DNA from: an uncultured Clostridia bacterium
Lineage (GTDB): Bacteria > Bacillota > Clostridia > Oscillospirales > Oscillospiraceae
DNA: 11,008 bases
Direction: 5' to 3'
Assembly: GCA_937858235.1 (NCBI GenBank)
Contig: CALLZZ010000530.1
Location: 1 to 11,008 of the forward strand
Part shown: piece after piece, positions 1 through 7,465 of the stretch
How positions within the stretch are numbered: position 1 is the stretch's first letter
Layout: each line of letters starts with the position of its first letter
Notes under the pieces: generated by a model
Database searches by the model: none
Seen by the model: only the letters and a program-made list of their open reading frames with translations
Told to the model about the DNA's origin: nothing
Translations under genes and position numbers: made by a program

Positions 1-27
1 ATATAGGATTTTTATTTCATTTATCAC

Positions 28-58
28 TTGACATAACACCGCTGGACTTTCTTATAAT
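28..58 (+). promoter_or_regulatory. Possible antisense promoter facing the 3' end of the hydrolase gene
   Basis: TTGACA lies at 28-33 and TATAAT at 53-58 on the plus strand. Both hexamers are perfect, but the spacer is 19 nt, longer than the usual 17. Transcription would run into the 3' end of the minus-strand glycoside hydrolase gene and make antisense RNA. No plus-strand gene follows, so this may be chance in AT-rich intergenic DNA, or a promoter for something I cannot recognise. Confidence 0.25.
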
Positions 59-74
59 TCATTTATGTTTAAAA

Positions 75-2828
75 TCATTCACTTGCACCGGATGCCTTTT
101 CGGAGAGATAAAGTCCGTCGGCTATCGGAATCAGCCGCGTTTTATCCCGCCAAACAAATACCTTTATCTCGTCATAGTCCGCTTTTGCAGCAATTTCCTG
201 TTCCAAAGGATGCTTTCCCGCGCCTAAATTCTCATTGTTCATAAAGCAATCCGTTAAACGTCCGTCCGCATACAGGGCGCAGACAAACATATACTCGACC
301 GTGCTCTCACCGTTGTTTTCAATTATCGCCTTGACAGTAAGCGGCTTGCTTTTGTCTATCCCGCCAAAGTCCGTGACCGGTACCCCCGACTGCGAAATTG
401 AAACCTCTGCGCCGTGCGTTTTGTGAAATTCAGCGCCGAGCCTTACGATTTGTTTTCCGTTATATACATAGATGCCGTATTCACCATTCTTGTCGGCTTT
501 AAAGGTGAATTCATATATCCCGTCCGTGCCCGTAAGCTGGTCTATATAGCACACGGCGCCGCTGCCTTTTTGGTAAATGTCGGCGACGGTCTTTCCCGGA
601 TTTAAAACAAGCATTGTCGCCGTATCATCGGAATATATGTCGTCAACGCGGACGGTAATCTCGTTTGTGTTATAGTCGATTTTGGTTACCTCATACTTTT
701 TTTCAAAATCCTTTTTCGTGATATACACGGGCGCGTCCGAAACCTCGACCGTATAAACGCCGCTTTCGCTCTCAAGGCTTGTCATATTGCCGAACATATC
801 ATACAGCTCTGCCTCTGCCGAGCCGAAATCAACCGTCGCGGTTGTGCTTCCGCTTAAATTCCACAAGACGCATACATCTCCGCCGAAATCACTCTTCAGC
901 TTAAACACTTCCGTTCCGTCATCCGTTGTTATATGCTCTTTGATTTCGGCCTCGCCGATTTTGTCGTTCATATTGGCAAGCGCGACATACAGCGGCCTTG
1001 CGGAATATGCCGCCTTTTCCTTTTCCGCGTGGTTATAAATTGCGCCGTAGCTCATTTCGGCGTCGGAGTGATTGACGCCGTCGTTTTTGAAATCATACCA
1101 AAATATTTTATCAATCCCTATATCCTTAAGCAGCAGATACTCCCTTACGGCATATTTCGCCTGCTCTGACTGCGGCAAATCATATGTAGACCAGCCCGTT
1201 TCGGTTATCCATATAGGTAAGTCCGATGCGCCCTTTTCCTCAACAATGCCCACAAGGCGCTTTAAGTATGCGAGAAGGTTTTTCTCGGGCGGATTGGATG
1301 AATTATACTCGTGCAGGCTTATATAATCCGAATAATCTCCCACACCGACGTCAAGCATCTTCTCTATCCAATGGGGCCATATGCTCGGAACACCACCGAA
1401 CCCGACTATTTTGCACTCCGGGTTTGCCTCCTTTGCCCGCTCATAGACAACCTTAAGCAGCTTTACATACGCCTCGGCGCCCTGCGCAGTATACTCGGTA
1501 TTCCACACGACCGACCTCGGATTGCTTGCGTAATCGGGGTGCATACCGTTCCATGTATGATGGAATTCATTCCACAGCTGAAATGTATCAGCCTTGCCCC
1601 TTAGCGCCCTTACAACCTCATATACATAGTTGCCAAAGGCGGCTATCGCCTCATCCGACTGTGGAAATCTATTGTTATCATAAAGCGAATTTCCGCCGGT
1701 CAGCACAACCAATGTTTTAATCCCGTTCTGCAAGCCTACCTCTATGGACTCTGTAATATGCGTCGGGACATATACTCTGCCCGCGCTTCTCTCACATTGT
1801 GACCAAAACAGTGATTCCCTGCTCCAGCCGGCGCCCATTTCCCGCATAAGCGGACGGGAGATGTACGGATTCCTGTCCGTCAGGCGATAATGAGTATTCA
1901 TACCATAGGATTCATTCTCCGAAGCTGCATTGACGGATATCGAAAAGTTTGTATCATACTCTCCGTAAATTTCCGCGCCGTTTGTGAATTTCATATTCAC
2001 GTCATAGGTACCGCACTCCGTCACGGCGGTCGGAATAATCAAAGCATTCTTTCCCAGTACAAGCCGAACATTTTCGTCGACAATTCTTTCCCCGCCGAAA
2101 GCGTCGGTAATTGTCATTTTGCAGTCCAGATTCAAATTGCTTCGCGAAATATTTTCGGCGGTAAGATAAAGTTGTGCCTCGCTGCCCTTTAAAAACACAT
2201 TTCCCGCAGGGCCGTTTATGTCCATATTAATCGGGAATGCCTTTCCCGACCTTCTTATTGTCACAGATTGAATAATCACGGACTCTTTCGGAAAGCCCAG
2301 CTTCTCGGAATACAGGTTAAGCCTCAAATCCGTGCCCCGGCCGAGGTTATTGTCAAGCCTTGCGTCGTACAGCTTAAAGGTGTGTTCCTTCCACACCTGC
2401 GTATTCTCGAGGTATACAATCTCCGTTTCCGACACGCTCCACGCTTTATTATCGTTCATCCTGCCGTCGTACTGCAATAAAAACTTTCCCGTACCGCTGT
2501 CAAAATATCGCACGGTAACGTCAACGCCGTCCCCCTGCAAATTATTCATAAAACCGTCGTCAATGCCTATGTTTATGCATGAAGCGCCGGTTGTTTTATT
2601 CGGCGTAATCCGCAAGCCGCGTTCGCCGCCCGCCTCAACAGGGGTAAACTCTACCTCTGCATCCGTTTTAACGGCGGCATTGACCGCACTCCAATTATTC
2701 ACATCATAGCTTCCGCCCGCATCGGTATACTCAACCCTTGCATAATCCTCTGCCCCGACGGCGCAAGGCGGCAATGACGCGGACAGCATACTCAAGGTCA
2801 AAACCACTATCATAAGTTTAGTTTTCAT
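75..2828 (-). CDS. Secreted multidomain glycoside hydrolase, clan GH-A (GH39/GH5-like, family not assigned)
   Basis: A 917-residue secreted enzyme expected to cut a plant or host polysaccharide outside the cell. Residues 1-26 look like a Sec signal peptide (KTK, hydrophobic stretch, likely cut after AVGA). Residues ~30-195 look like a beta-sandwich carbohydrate-binding module and ~198-300 like a second beta domain. A TIM-barrel catalytic domain spans ~305-625. The putative acid/base is Glu421 in QLWNEF and the putative nucleophile is Glu543 in WITETGWST, with a conserved-looking HEY at 506-508; this is the clan GH-A retaining layout. Three further beta-rich regions follow (~630-705, ~712-795, ~805-908); the last, ending in KVFVWRDK, resembles C-terminal modules of large clostridial secreted proteins. 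I see no sortase motif, SLH or dockerin repeat. It is the last gene of the block, 138 nt after a permease, with only a weak AAGGAA-type ribosome binding site. WNE suggests GH39/GH5, while ETGW recalls GH17, so I leave the family open. Confidence 0.85.
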   Translation of the reverse strand: MKTKLMIVVLTLSMLSASLPPCAVGAEDYARVEYTDAGGSYDVNNWSAVNAAVKTDAEVEFTPVEAGGERGLRITPNKTTGASCINIGIDDGFMNNLQGDGVDVTVRYFDSGTGKFLLQYDGRMNDNKAWSVSETEIVYLENTQVWKEHTFKLYDARLDNNLGRGTDLRLNLYSEKLGFPKESVIIQSVTIRRSGKAFPINMDINGPAGNVFLKGSEAQLYLTAENISRSNLNLDCKMTITDAFGGERIVDENVRLVLGKNALIIPTAVTECGTYDVNMKFTNGAEIYGEYDTNFSISVNAASENESYGMNTHYRLTDRNPYISRPLMREMGAGWSRESLFWSQCERSAGRVYVPTHITESIEVGLQNGIKTLVVLTGGNSLYDNNRFPQSDEAIAAFGNYVYEVVRALRGKADTFQLWNEFHHTWNGMHPDYASNPRSVVWNTEYTAQGAEAYVKLLKVVYERAKEANPECKIVGFGGVPSIWPHWIEKMLDVGVGDYSDYISLHEYNSSNPPEKNLLAYLKRLVGIVEEKGASDLPIWITETGWSTYDLPQSEQAKYAVREYLLLKDIGIDKIFWYDFKNDGVNHSDAEMSYGAIYNHAEKEKAAYSARPLYVALANMNDKIGEAEIKEHITTDDGTEVFKLKSDFGGDVCVLWNLSGSTTATVDFGSAEAELYDMFGNMTSLESESGVYTVEVSDAPVYITKKDFEKKYEVTKIDYNTNEITVRVDDIYSDDTATMLVLNPGKTVADIYQKGSGAVCYIDQLTGTDGIYEFTFKADKNGEYGIYVYNGKQIVRLGAEFHKTHGAEVSISQSGVPVTDFGGIDKSKPLTVKAIIENNGESTVEYMFVCALYADGRLTDCFMNNENLGAGKHPLEQEIAAKADYDEIKVFVWRDKTRLIPIADGLYLSEKASGASE

Positions 2829-2966
2829 ATCAAGAATCTTTCCTTGTTTCCTATTTTTGTTAAACTACGTAAAACGAATACCACACTTCATAATCTCATA
2901 TAGCTTTTTCAATTTCCGCACCGAAAAGCATGAACTGCGAGACTCAATATCCGAGCGCTCTTTCTC
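2829..2966. other. Intergenic gap between permease and secreted hydrolase genes
   Basis: This gap of 138 nt is larger than others inside the block. It contains an 8-bp GAGCGCTC palindrome at 2953-2960 just after the permease stop, and a weak hairpin with arms GCTTTT (2903-2908) and AAAAGC (2924-2929). I see no convincing terminator with a T-tract and no good sigma-A promoter for the minus strand. The hydrolase gene is therefore most simply read by continuation from upstream, perhaps at reduced level. Confidence 0.4.
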
Positions 2967-3872
2967 TTATCCCTTGATCCCGCCGATATCTATACCGCCC
3001 ATAATATGCTTTGAAAATACAGCGTAAACCAAAATCATAGGCAAAATAGACATCATAAGAAGCAACAGGTATTTATCCGCCGTCATTCCCGACTTAGAGC
3101 TGAGGTTATACAACATAACGGCAACCGGCTCTAAATTAGTATTGCCGAGCATAAGATACGGCCACATAAAATTGCCCCATGTACCTGTGACGGTAAATAT
3201 TGTCACAACCATTATTATAGGCCTGCTAAGCGGCAAAATTATTTTTATAAAAATGCCGAACGGCGAGCAGCCGTCAAGTCCTGCCGCCTCAATATAATCC
3301 ATGGGTATGCTGTTGAAAAAGTTTCTGAACAGTAGGATGTTAAACGCGCTTGCGCCCGACATAAGCCATATAGGCAGATATGAGCCTACGAGGTTTACGT
3401 GAATAAGCGGGACGTCGACAAACGTCATATAAAGCGGAACCATGCTTATTCCCGGCAACATCATCGACCAAAACACGAGAACCTCTATCACCCTTGAGCC
3501 CATAGGCTTAACCCTCGACAATACATATCCCGCAAGACCGTTGATGATTATATCAAACGCCCAACAGCCCAAAATAAGATTTACGGAATTTACAAAGTAT
3601 TTAAACAACGATACCGTTTCCCATACTTCCGCTATCTTGCCGAGGTTTATACTCTCGGGCAGCAGCGTAGGCGGAACAGCATAAAGCTCGCTTACACTTT
3701 TAAAGCCCGAAAGGGCAACCCAAATCACCGGCACCAAGCATATCAGGCTGACAAATAACAAAATCAAAAACATTGCCCAATATATCGGCTTATTATGTAC
3801 CTTGCGCATATCAAACGAGGACAAAAGCCCTGCCTCTTTATCCGAAAATCTCATTCCGACAATTCTTTTCAT
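2967..3872 (-). CDS. Carbohydrate ABC transporter permease, MalG/LplC type (CUT1)
   Basis: A 301-residue inner-membrane permease that would form the sugar channel with the partner permease encoded just upstream. Hydrophobic segments suit the six-helix CUT1 topology: ~30-55, ~90-118, ~128-152, ~162-185, ~217-240 and ~268-290. The cytoplasmic EAA loop, which docks the ATPase, is visible at ~195-218 (EAAGLDG followed by the LPLSRP end). The start is well supported: an AGGGGGTGA ribosome binding site overlaps the TAG stop of the upstream permease, and the gap is only 12 nt, so translation is probably coupled. No ATPase gene is nearby, as is common for CUT1 systems that share an MsmX-like ATPase. 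The family assignment is secure. The substrate is inferred only from the neighbouring hydrolases. Confidence 0.93.
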   Translation of the reverse strand: MKRIVGMRFSDKEAGLLSSFDMRKVHNKPIYWAMFLILLFVSLICLVPVIWVALSGFKSVSELYAVPPTLLPESINLGKIAEVWETVSLFKYFVNSVNLILGCWAFDIIINGLAGYVLSRVKPMGSRVIEVLVFWSMMLPGISMVPLYMTFVDVPLIHVNLVGSYLPIWLMSGASAFNILLFRNFFNSIPMDYIEAAGLDGCSPFGIFIKIILPLSRPIIMVVTIFTVTGTWGNFMWPYLMLGNTNLEPVAVMLYNLSSKSGMTADKYLLLLMMSILPMILVYAVFSKHIMGGIDIGGIKG

Positions 3873-3884
3873 CTATTTCACCCC

Positions 3885-4808
3885 CTACTCACTTATTTTC
3901 TTATCCATTACAAAGTAAACCACTGTCCACACCAAAAGCATCAGAAAGGTGATAACACCGACTGCCAGCGCCTTATCGTACTGCCCGTACTTAAATGCAT
4001 AGTAATAATTTATAAGCCCCAATGTCGTTGACGCGCCGTTCGGCCCGCCGCCCGTCATGGTCAGGGGCTGTTCCGTAACATTGAATACACCTATAATCTG
4101 TCTCACAAAATTCAGCAGCAGAATTCCTCTCATATGAGGGAACAGCACTGCCCTGAATTTTCCCCAAAAACCACAGCCATCCAAGGCTGCCGCCTCGTAC
4201 AAGTCCCTGTTAATCCCCTGCAGCGACGCAAGGTATATAATAAGCGTCGAGCCGAAGCTGTTCCACGACATCGAAAGTACAATCAGCGGAATTGTAAGCG
4301 ATTTATTGGCAAGCCAATCTATCGGTCCTACGCCGAAGAAATACAAAATCATATTTAAAAGGCCGCCTTCACCGCCCATATAAACCATTTTCCAAATCAT
4401 TGCCGTGGCAATACTCGGTATAATGACTGGAAGATATGTAGTAATCTTAAAAAAGCCCTTCATATGCATCATCTCATTCATCATAACCGCACATATAAAG
4501 GGCAGCGGATAACCGATTATCAAAGACCACACAACATACATCACCGTATTCTTTAATGTCTGTATAAAATTTGTGTCCGTAAGAACGTCCTTATAGTTCT
4601 TAAGTCCCACAAATTCCGAAGGCGTAAAACCTTTGAGGTCAAAAAACGAATATCCTATCCCAATGGCAATAGGTCTCCAAATTAACATTACAAACAATAT
4701 CATTGACGGCAATATCAGCACCCAGCCGGAAATGTTTTTCGCAAGAACCCTCGAAAAACTCGTTCCGCCTTTTATGCCTGTTTTATTATTTCGGCAAAGT
4801 TTTCCCAT
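3885..4808 (-). CDS. Carbohydrate ABC transporter permease, MalF/LplB type (CUT1)
   Basis: A 307-residue inner-membrane sugar permease, partner of the MalG-type protein encoded 12 nt downstream. Hydrophobic segments occur at ~27-52, ~85-110, ~122-145, ~172-195, ~228-245 and ~280-300. The EAA loop for ATPase contact is at ~204-228 (YEAAALDG then FPHMRG). The motif TGGGPNGAST at ~252-261 is typical of this subfamily. The reading frame is open to an ATG at 4847, but I prefer the ATG at 4808 because GGAGG (4818-4822) sits 9 nt before it, whereas the upstream ATG has no ribosome binding site and would add a non-hydrophobic 13-residue tail. The gene follows the solute-binding protein gene after ~150 nt that contains a hairpin. 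Confidence 0.93.
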   Translation of the reverse strand: MGKLCRNNKTGIKGGTSFSRVLAKNISGWVLILPSMILFVMLIWRPIAIGIGYSFFDLKGFTPSEFVGLKNYKDVLTDTNFIQTLKNTVMYVVWSLIIGYPLPFICAVMMNEMMHMKGFFKITTYLPVIIPSIATAMIWKMVYMGGEGGLLNMILYFFGVGPIDWLANKSLTIPLIVLSMSWNSFGSTLIIYLASLQGINRDLYEAAALDGCGFWGKFRAVLFPHMRGILLLNFVRQIIGVFNVTEQPLTMTGGGPNGASTTLGLINYYYAFKYGQYDKALAVGVITFLMLLVWTVVYFVMDKKISE

Positions 4809-4817
4809 TTCACAATT

Positions 4818-4822
4818 CCTCC
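4818..4822 (-). promoter_or_regulatory. Ribosome binding site deciding the MalF-type permease start
   Basis: GGAGG on the minus strand, 9 nt upstream of the ATG at 4808. It lies inside the longer open frame that begins at 4847, so it argues that the first 13 codons of that longer frame are not translated as part of the permease. Confidence 0.8.
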
Positions 4823-4895
4823 AAGAGCATAGTATCACATTCGACATGTCGTCTTAAGAACGCAGCCGACCGATTGTTCGGCCAAATTTTGTTAA

Positions 4896-4932
4896 ATCCT
4901 CAATCCAAGCCGTTTGAGGTTAGATTGAGGAT
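4896..4932 (-). terminator. Hairpin between solute-binding protein and permease genes (partial terminator or mRNA stabiliser)
   Basis: A perfect 10-bp inverted repeat has arms ATCCTCAATC (4896-4905) and GATTGAGGAT (4923-4932) around a 17-nt loop. It begins ~30 nt after the TGA stop of the binding-protein gene. The transcript downstream of the stem has only a broken T-run, so full termination is unlikely. The position, between a binding-protein gene and its permease genes, is where such systems often set a higher level of binding protein by attenuation or 3'-end protection. A competing 6-bp pairing CCTCAA (4898-4903) with TTGAGG (4914-4919) is also possible. Confidence 0.55.
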
Positions 4933-4962
4933 AACAATGTTTGCCGCTTTCTTTATTTATAA

Positions 4963-6351
4963 TCAGTCCAGCTTATCTAAATGATTCACCTGAAAATCCT
5001 CGCAGGCTGTCGCCGCAAGAGCTGCGGGGTCTGCGTCCTTGTTGGTAATCAGCTCTTGAATTACTCCGTCAAGCACCGCATACATTTGCTGCGCACAAAC
5101 GGGCGGCTCGGGGAAGATTGTGACATCAACGCCGGTGTCAAAATACTTTTCGTAATTCGACATATCAACATTAACATAATCGGCACGCGCCGCCTTTCTT
5201 ATCTCAAAAGCATCACCCTTAGAGAAAATCGGGAACTCGTCTCTGTCAAGAATAGGATTGCCCTTTTGAACACTCTGTTCATATTCCGATTTAATCTTTT
5301 CAACCTGTTCGTCGGAAAGCTGCGGGCTGTTACCCATAAACATAAGCCACTTGAAGCACGCTTCAACCTGCTCATCTGTTGCCTCTGACGAAATCATATT
5401 TATATCCGCACCAATCTGCGCATATGCCCCTTTAGGTCCTGCGGGCATCGGAACGACATAGGCATTGTCAAAATCCATGCTATAGTCCGAGTAAAGCCAG
5501 TTACACGGCGGCGTTGCAATCATCATAGCCGCCTGATCTGTTGCAAAGTATTTGTACATACCAAGCTGATCCATATTGGTGTCGCTGTGAAGCGTGTCGT
5601 ACTTCCACTTCAAATCCTGTACATATTTTAACGCCTCAACAAATTCGGGCGTGTTAAAGATTGCTTCGTATTTACCGTCATTATTCTGCTTAACAAAATC
5701 GGCGCCGTAACCCCTTGCAATGTTCAAAAGCAGCCAGCCGCCGACATTGTTTATTGTGGGGAACGCAAAGCCCGCCTTGCCTGTCTTTTCGGTAACAGTC
5801 TTTGCGTACTCGGCAACCTCTTCCCATGTTTTGGGGTACTTTATACTGCCGTCCTCATTGACAAGACCCGCCTCTTTAAAAATCTTTTTGTTAATATAAA
5901 AGCCCTGCTTGTACGCGGATAAGGGTATGGCATAAATCTCACCGTCGCCGCCCTTAATTACGCTTAGTACCTCGGGATTCATTGCTTCGGTAAATCCATA
6001 CTTGTCCATATATTTTGTTATGGGCTTGGCATAGCCTGCATTATACGCTGTTGATACCTCTGTGACCGGACATGCATACAGGGTAGCAAGCTGTTTTGCG
6101 CTGCCCTTAAGATTAAGGTTTTTCGTATCGTAATAAGTAGTGTCCGTAATTATATTAATATCCGGATTTTGCGCCATAAACTCATCCTTAAGCTTCGCCA
6201 TTCTCTCCTGACCCGAGGGGTCGGTATCCGCCGGCCAGTTTCCAATTGTAATATTTACCTTACCCGCTTCCTCTTTTGCAGGGCCGCACGCAGCCATCGG
6301 AACCACCATCACCGCGGCGAGCAAGCCCGCCAAAACTTTTCTGATTTTCAT
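4963..6351 (-). CDS. Extracellular sugar-binding lipoprotein of an ABC transporter (SBP family 1, CUT1)
   Basis: A 462-residue lipid-anchored binding protein that captures an oligosaccharide outside the membrane and delivers it to the two permeases encoded downstream. Residues 1-22 are a lipoprotein signal peptide (KIRK, hydrophobic core, lipobox MAAC with Cys22 as lipidation site). The mature part begins with an acidic, Ala-rich linker, and residues ~33-60 carry the family hallmarks of an early beta strand followed by a helix ending in NPDI. The middle shows the typical TWEEVAEYAKTVTEKTGKAG segment (~185-205), and tryptophan and tyrosine residues are frequent, as expected for a sugar site. 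Length fits the family (about 400-460). The start is supported by AAGGAG at 6361-6366, 9 nt before the ATG. It is the first gene after the divergent promoter region. Confidence 0.93.
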   Translation of the reverse strand: MKIRKVLAGLLAAVMVVPMAACGPAKEEAGKVNITIGNWPADTDPSGQERMAKLKDEFMAQNPDINIITDTTYYDTKNLNLKGSAKQLATLYACPVTEVSTAYNAGYAKPITKYMDKYGFTEAMNPEVLSVIKGGDGEIYAIPLSAYKQGFYINKKIFKEAGLVNEDGSIKYPKTWEEVAEYAKTVTEKTGKAGFAFPTINNVGGWLLLNIARGYGADFVKQNNDGKYEAIFNTPEFVEALKYVQDLKWKYDTLHSDTNMDQLGMYKYFATDQAAMMIATPPCNWLYSDYSMDFDNAYVVPMPAGPKGAYAQIGADINMISSEATDEQVEACFKWLMFMGNSPQLSDEQVEKIKSEYEQSVQKGNPILDRDEFPIFSKGDAFEIRKAARADYVNVDMSNYEKYFDTGVDVTIFPEPPVCAQQMYAVLDGVIQELITNKDADPAALAATACEDFQVNHLDKLD

Positions 6352-6385
6352 ATCTTTTCTCTCCTTTTTATTTATTAATTTTAAC

Positions 6386-6399
6386 CAATATCGCTTTCA
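6386..6399 (-). promoter_or_regulatory. cre-like site (catabolite repression, CcpA)
   Basis: The minus strand reads TGAAAGCGATATTG. Against the Bacillus/clostridial consensus TGWAANCGNTNWCA the first 12 positions fit and only the last two (TG instead of CA) do not. It lies about 18-31 nt downstream of the predicted transcription start of the transporter operon, where a bound CcpA would block transcription. This is a motif match only. Catabolite control would suit a sugar operon. Confidence 0.45.
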
Positions 6400-6422
6400 A
6401 AAAGATGTGATATTTATGTGCC

Positions 6423-6451
6423 ATTATATCATCTCACAGATTCTAAGTCAA
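6423..6451 (-). promoter_or_regulatory. Sigma-A promoter of the transporter/hydrolase operon
   Basis: On the minus strand TTGACT (6446-6451) and TATAAT (6423-6428) are separated by exactly 17 nt. Transcription should start near 6416, giving a leader of roughly 65 nt before the binding-protein ATG at 6351. Such a strong core promoter implies that control is mostly by repression (for example the cre-like site) or by the divergent AraC-type regulator acting next to the -35. Confidence 0.8.
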
Positions 6452-6499
6452 TGTTAATTATCCCTATGTTTGTGAGGATTATTGATATAGTCGGATTAT
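6433..6499. promoter_or_regulatory. Candidate regulator-binding sites between the divergent promoters
   Basis: Two kinds of repeat lie around and upstream of the operon -35. CTCACA (6433-6438) and TGTGAG (6471-6476) form an inverted repeat flanking it. GGATTAT occurs twice in direct orientation (6476-6482 and 6493-6499), 17 bp apart. AraC-family proteins often bind two direct half-sites just upstream of -35, so the GGATTAT pair is a reasonable candidate for the regulator encoded next door. The repeats are short and could be chance. Confidence 0.3.
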
Positions 6500-6536
6500 A
6501 AAATGAATTTTCCGTAAACTGCACCAATCTTTTCTT

Positions 6537-6565
6537 TTGACAAATTATTCTTAAAGGTGTATAAT
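6537..6565 (+). promoter_or_regulatory. Consensus sigma-A promoter of the AraC-family regulator gene
   Basis: TTGACA (6537-6542) and TATAAT (6560-6565) are both perfect and separated by the ideal 17 nt. Transcription should start near 6572, giving a leader of ~36 nt to the ATG at 6608. The -35 boxes of the two divergent promoters are about 85 bp apart, so one regulator complex between them could act on both. Confidence 0.88.
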
Positions 6566-6607
6566 AAAACAAATACCGCCGCAGAATTATAAGTGAGGAA
6601 CATAGAT

Positions 6608-7465
6608 ATGAACAAAAAAATAATAAACGAAACTACAGTTGAATATGAAAAAACATTTACCCCTGACGCCGCGTATCCGTTTTGGATTAACCAGTGCGGT
6701 CACACCTACTGCGGCAAAGACTATTTTTTCAATCGTGGTATAACCTCGTACTATACGATTGAATATATTATTTCGGGAAACGGCTATATTCAGGAAAACG
6801 ACATAATAAGTCACCCGAAGGCGGGGGACACTCATATCTTTCATTCGGGCTCGACACAAATATTTTATACCGACCCGAACGACCCGTGGGAAAAGCTTTG
6901 GGTCATATTTTACGGTCCTCTTGCGGACAGTCTTTTTGAAATATACAACTTAGACCAGGTGCTGCTTTTTCCCGAGCTTGACACAAGAAGCCTGCTTGAA
7001 AAAATAATCAAAATCTGCGATGACGATAAAACTCCCACGCACCTGATTATGAGCCGCTGCAGCATTGTGGTTTTTGAACTGATTCAAAAGCTTTATCTTT
7101 ACACCCAGAAAAACGAAATGCATCTACAAAGTCTTTCAATAGCCGATTCGTTAAAGGTGCTTATCGACAGGATGTGGAATTACAGCATCTCACTCGACGA
7201 GCTTGCCGCACAAGTGTACTGTTCAAAAAATCACGCAATACGTGTGTTTACCAAAAAATTTAACATATCACCGTACAAGTATATATCCCAAAAGCGGCTG
7301 ACCCGAGCAAAGCATATGCTCAGATTCTCCAACATCCATATATACGATATTTCAAAGGGACTCGGCTTTTGTGACTCGAGATATTTTTCCAACTGGTTTA
7401 AGGACAGAACGGGAATGACCCCCAGCGACTATCGAAACAGCTTTAAAGACAACAAAAATGTATAA
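6608..7465 (+). CDS. AraC-family transcriptional regulator (cupin sensor plus double helix-turn-helix)
   Basis: A 285-residue cytoplasmic regulator, probably the sugar-responsive activator of the divergent transporter operon and perhaps of the GH42 gene downstream. Residues ~20-105 look like the beta-barrel AraC_binding (cupin) sensor, ending in the typical WEKLWVIFYGPL stretch. Residues ~185-280 are the AraC DNA-binding domain: a first helix-turn-helix around SLDELAAQVYCSKNHAIRVF (~195-214), and a second around DISKGLGFCDSRYFSNWFKD (~247-266), followed by the conserved TGMTPSDYR. Length is normal for the family. An in-frame GTG at 6593 could add five residues, but GAGG (6595-6598), 9 nt before the ATG at 6608, overlaps it and makes the ATG the better start. 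Family assignment is firm; the target operator and ligand are inferred from context. Confidence 0.92.
   Translation: MNKKIINETTVEYEKTFTPDAAYPFWINQCGHTYCGKDYFFNRGITSYYTIEYIISGNGYIQENDIISHPKAGDTHIFHSGSTQIFYTDPNDPWEKLWVIFYGPLADSLFEIYNLDQVLLFPELDTRSLLEKIIKICDDDKTPTHLIMSRCSIVVFELIQKLYLYTQKNEMHLQSLSIADSLKVLIDRMWNYSISLDELAAQVYCSKNHAIRVFTKKFNISPYKYISQKRLTRAKHMLRFSNIHIYDISKGLGFCDSRYFSNWFKDRTGMTPSDYRNSFKDNKNV

Noticed and set aside
235..2709. Several plus-strand open frames of 60-125 codons opposite the hydrolase gene
   Set aside because: They lie entirely antisense to a clear, long coding region, lack ribosome binding sites and family motifs, and follow from codon bias of the real gene.
4981..5388. 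A 135-codon plus-strand open frame opposite the solute-binding protein gene
   Set aside because: Cysteine- and arginine-rich low-quality translation, antisense to a well-supported lipoprotein gene, with no start signals.
6352..6607. Riboswitch or structured RNA in the divergent leaders
   Set aside because: The leaders are short (~65 and ~36 nt), AT-rich, and show no conserved-looking stems or terminator/antiterminator arrangement.
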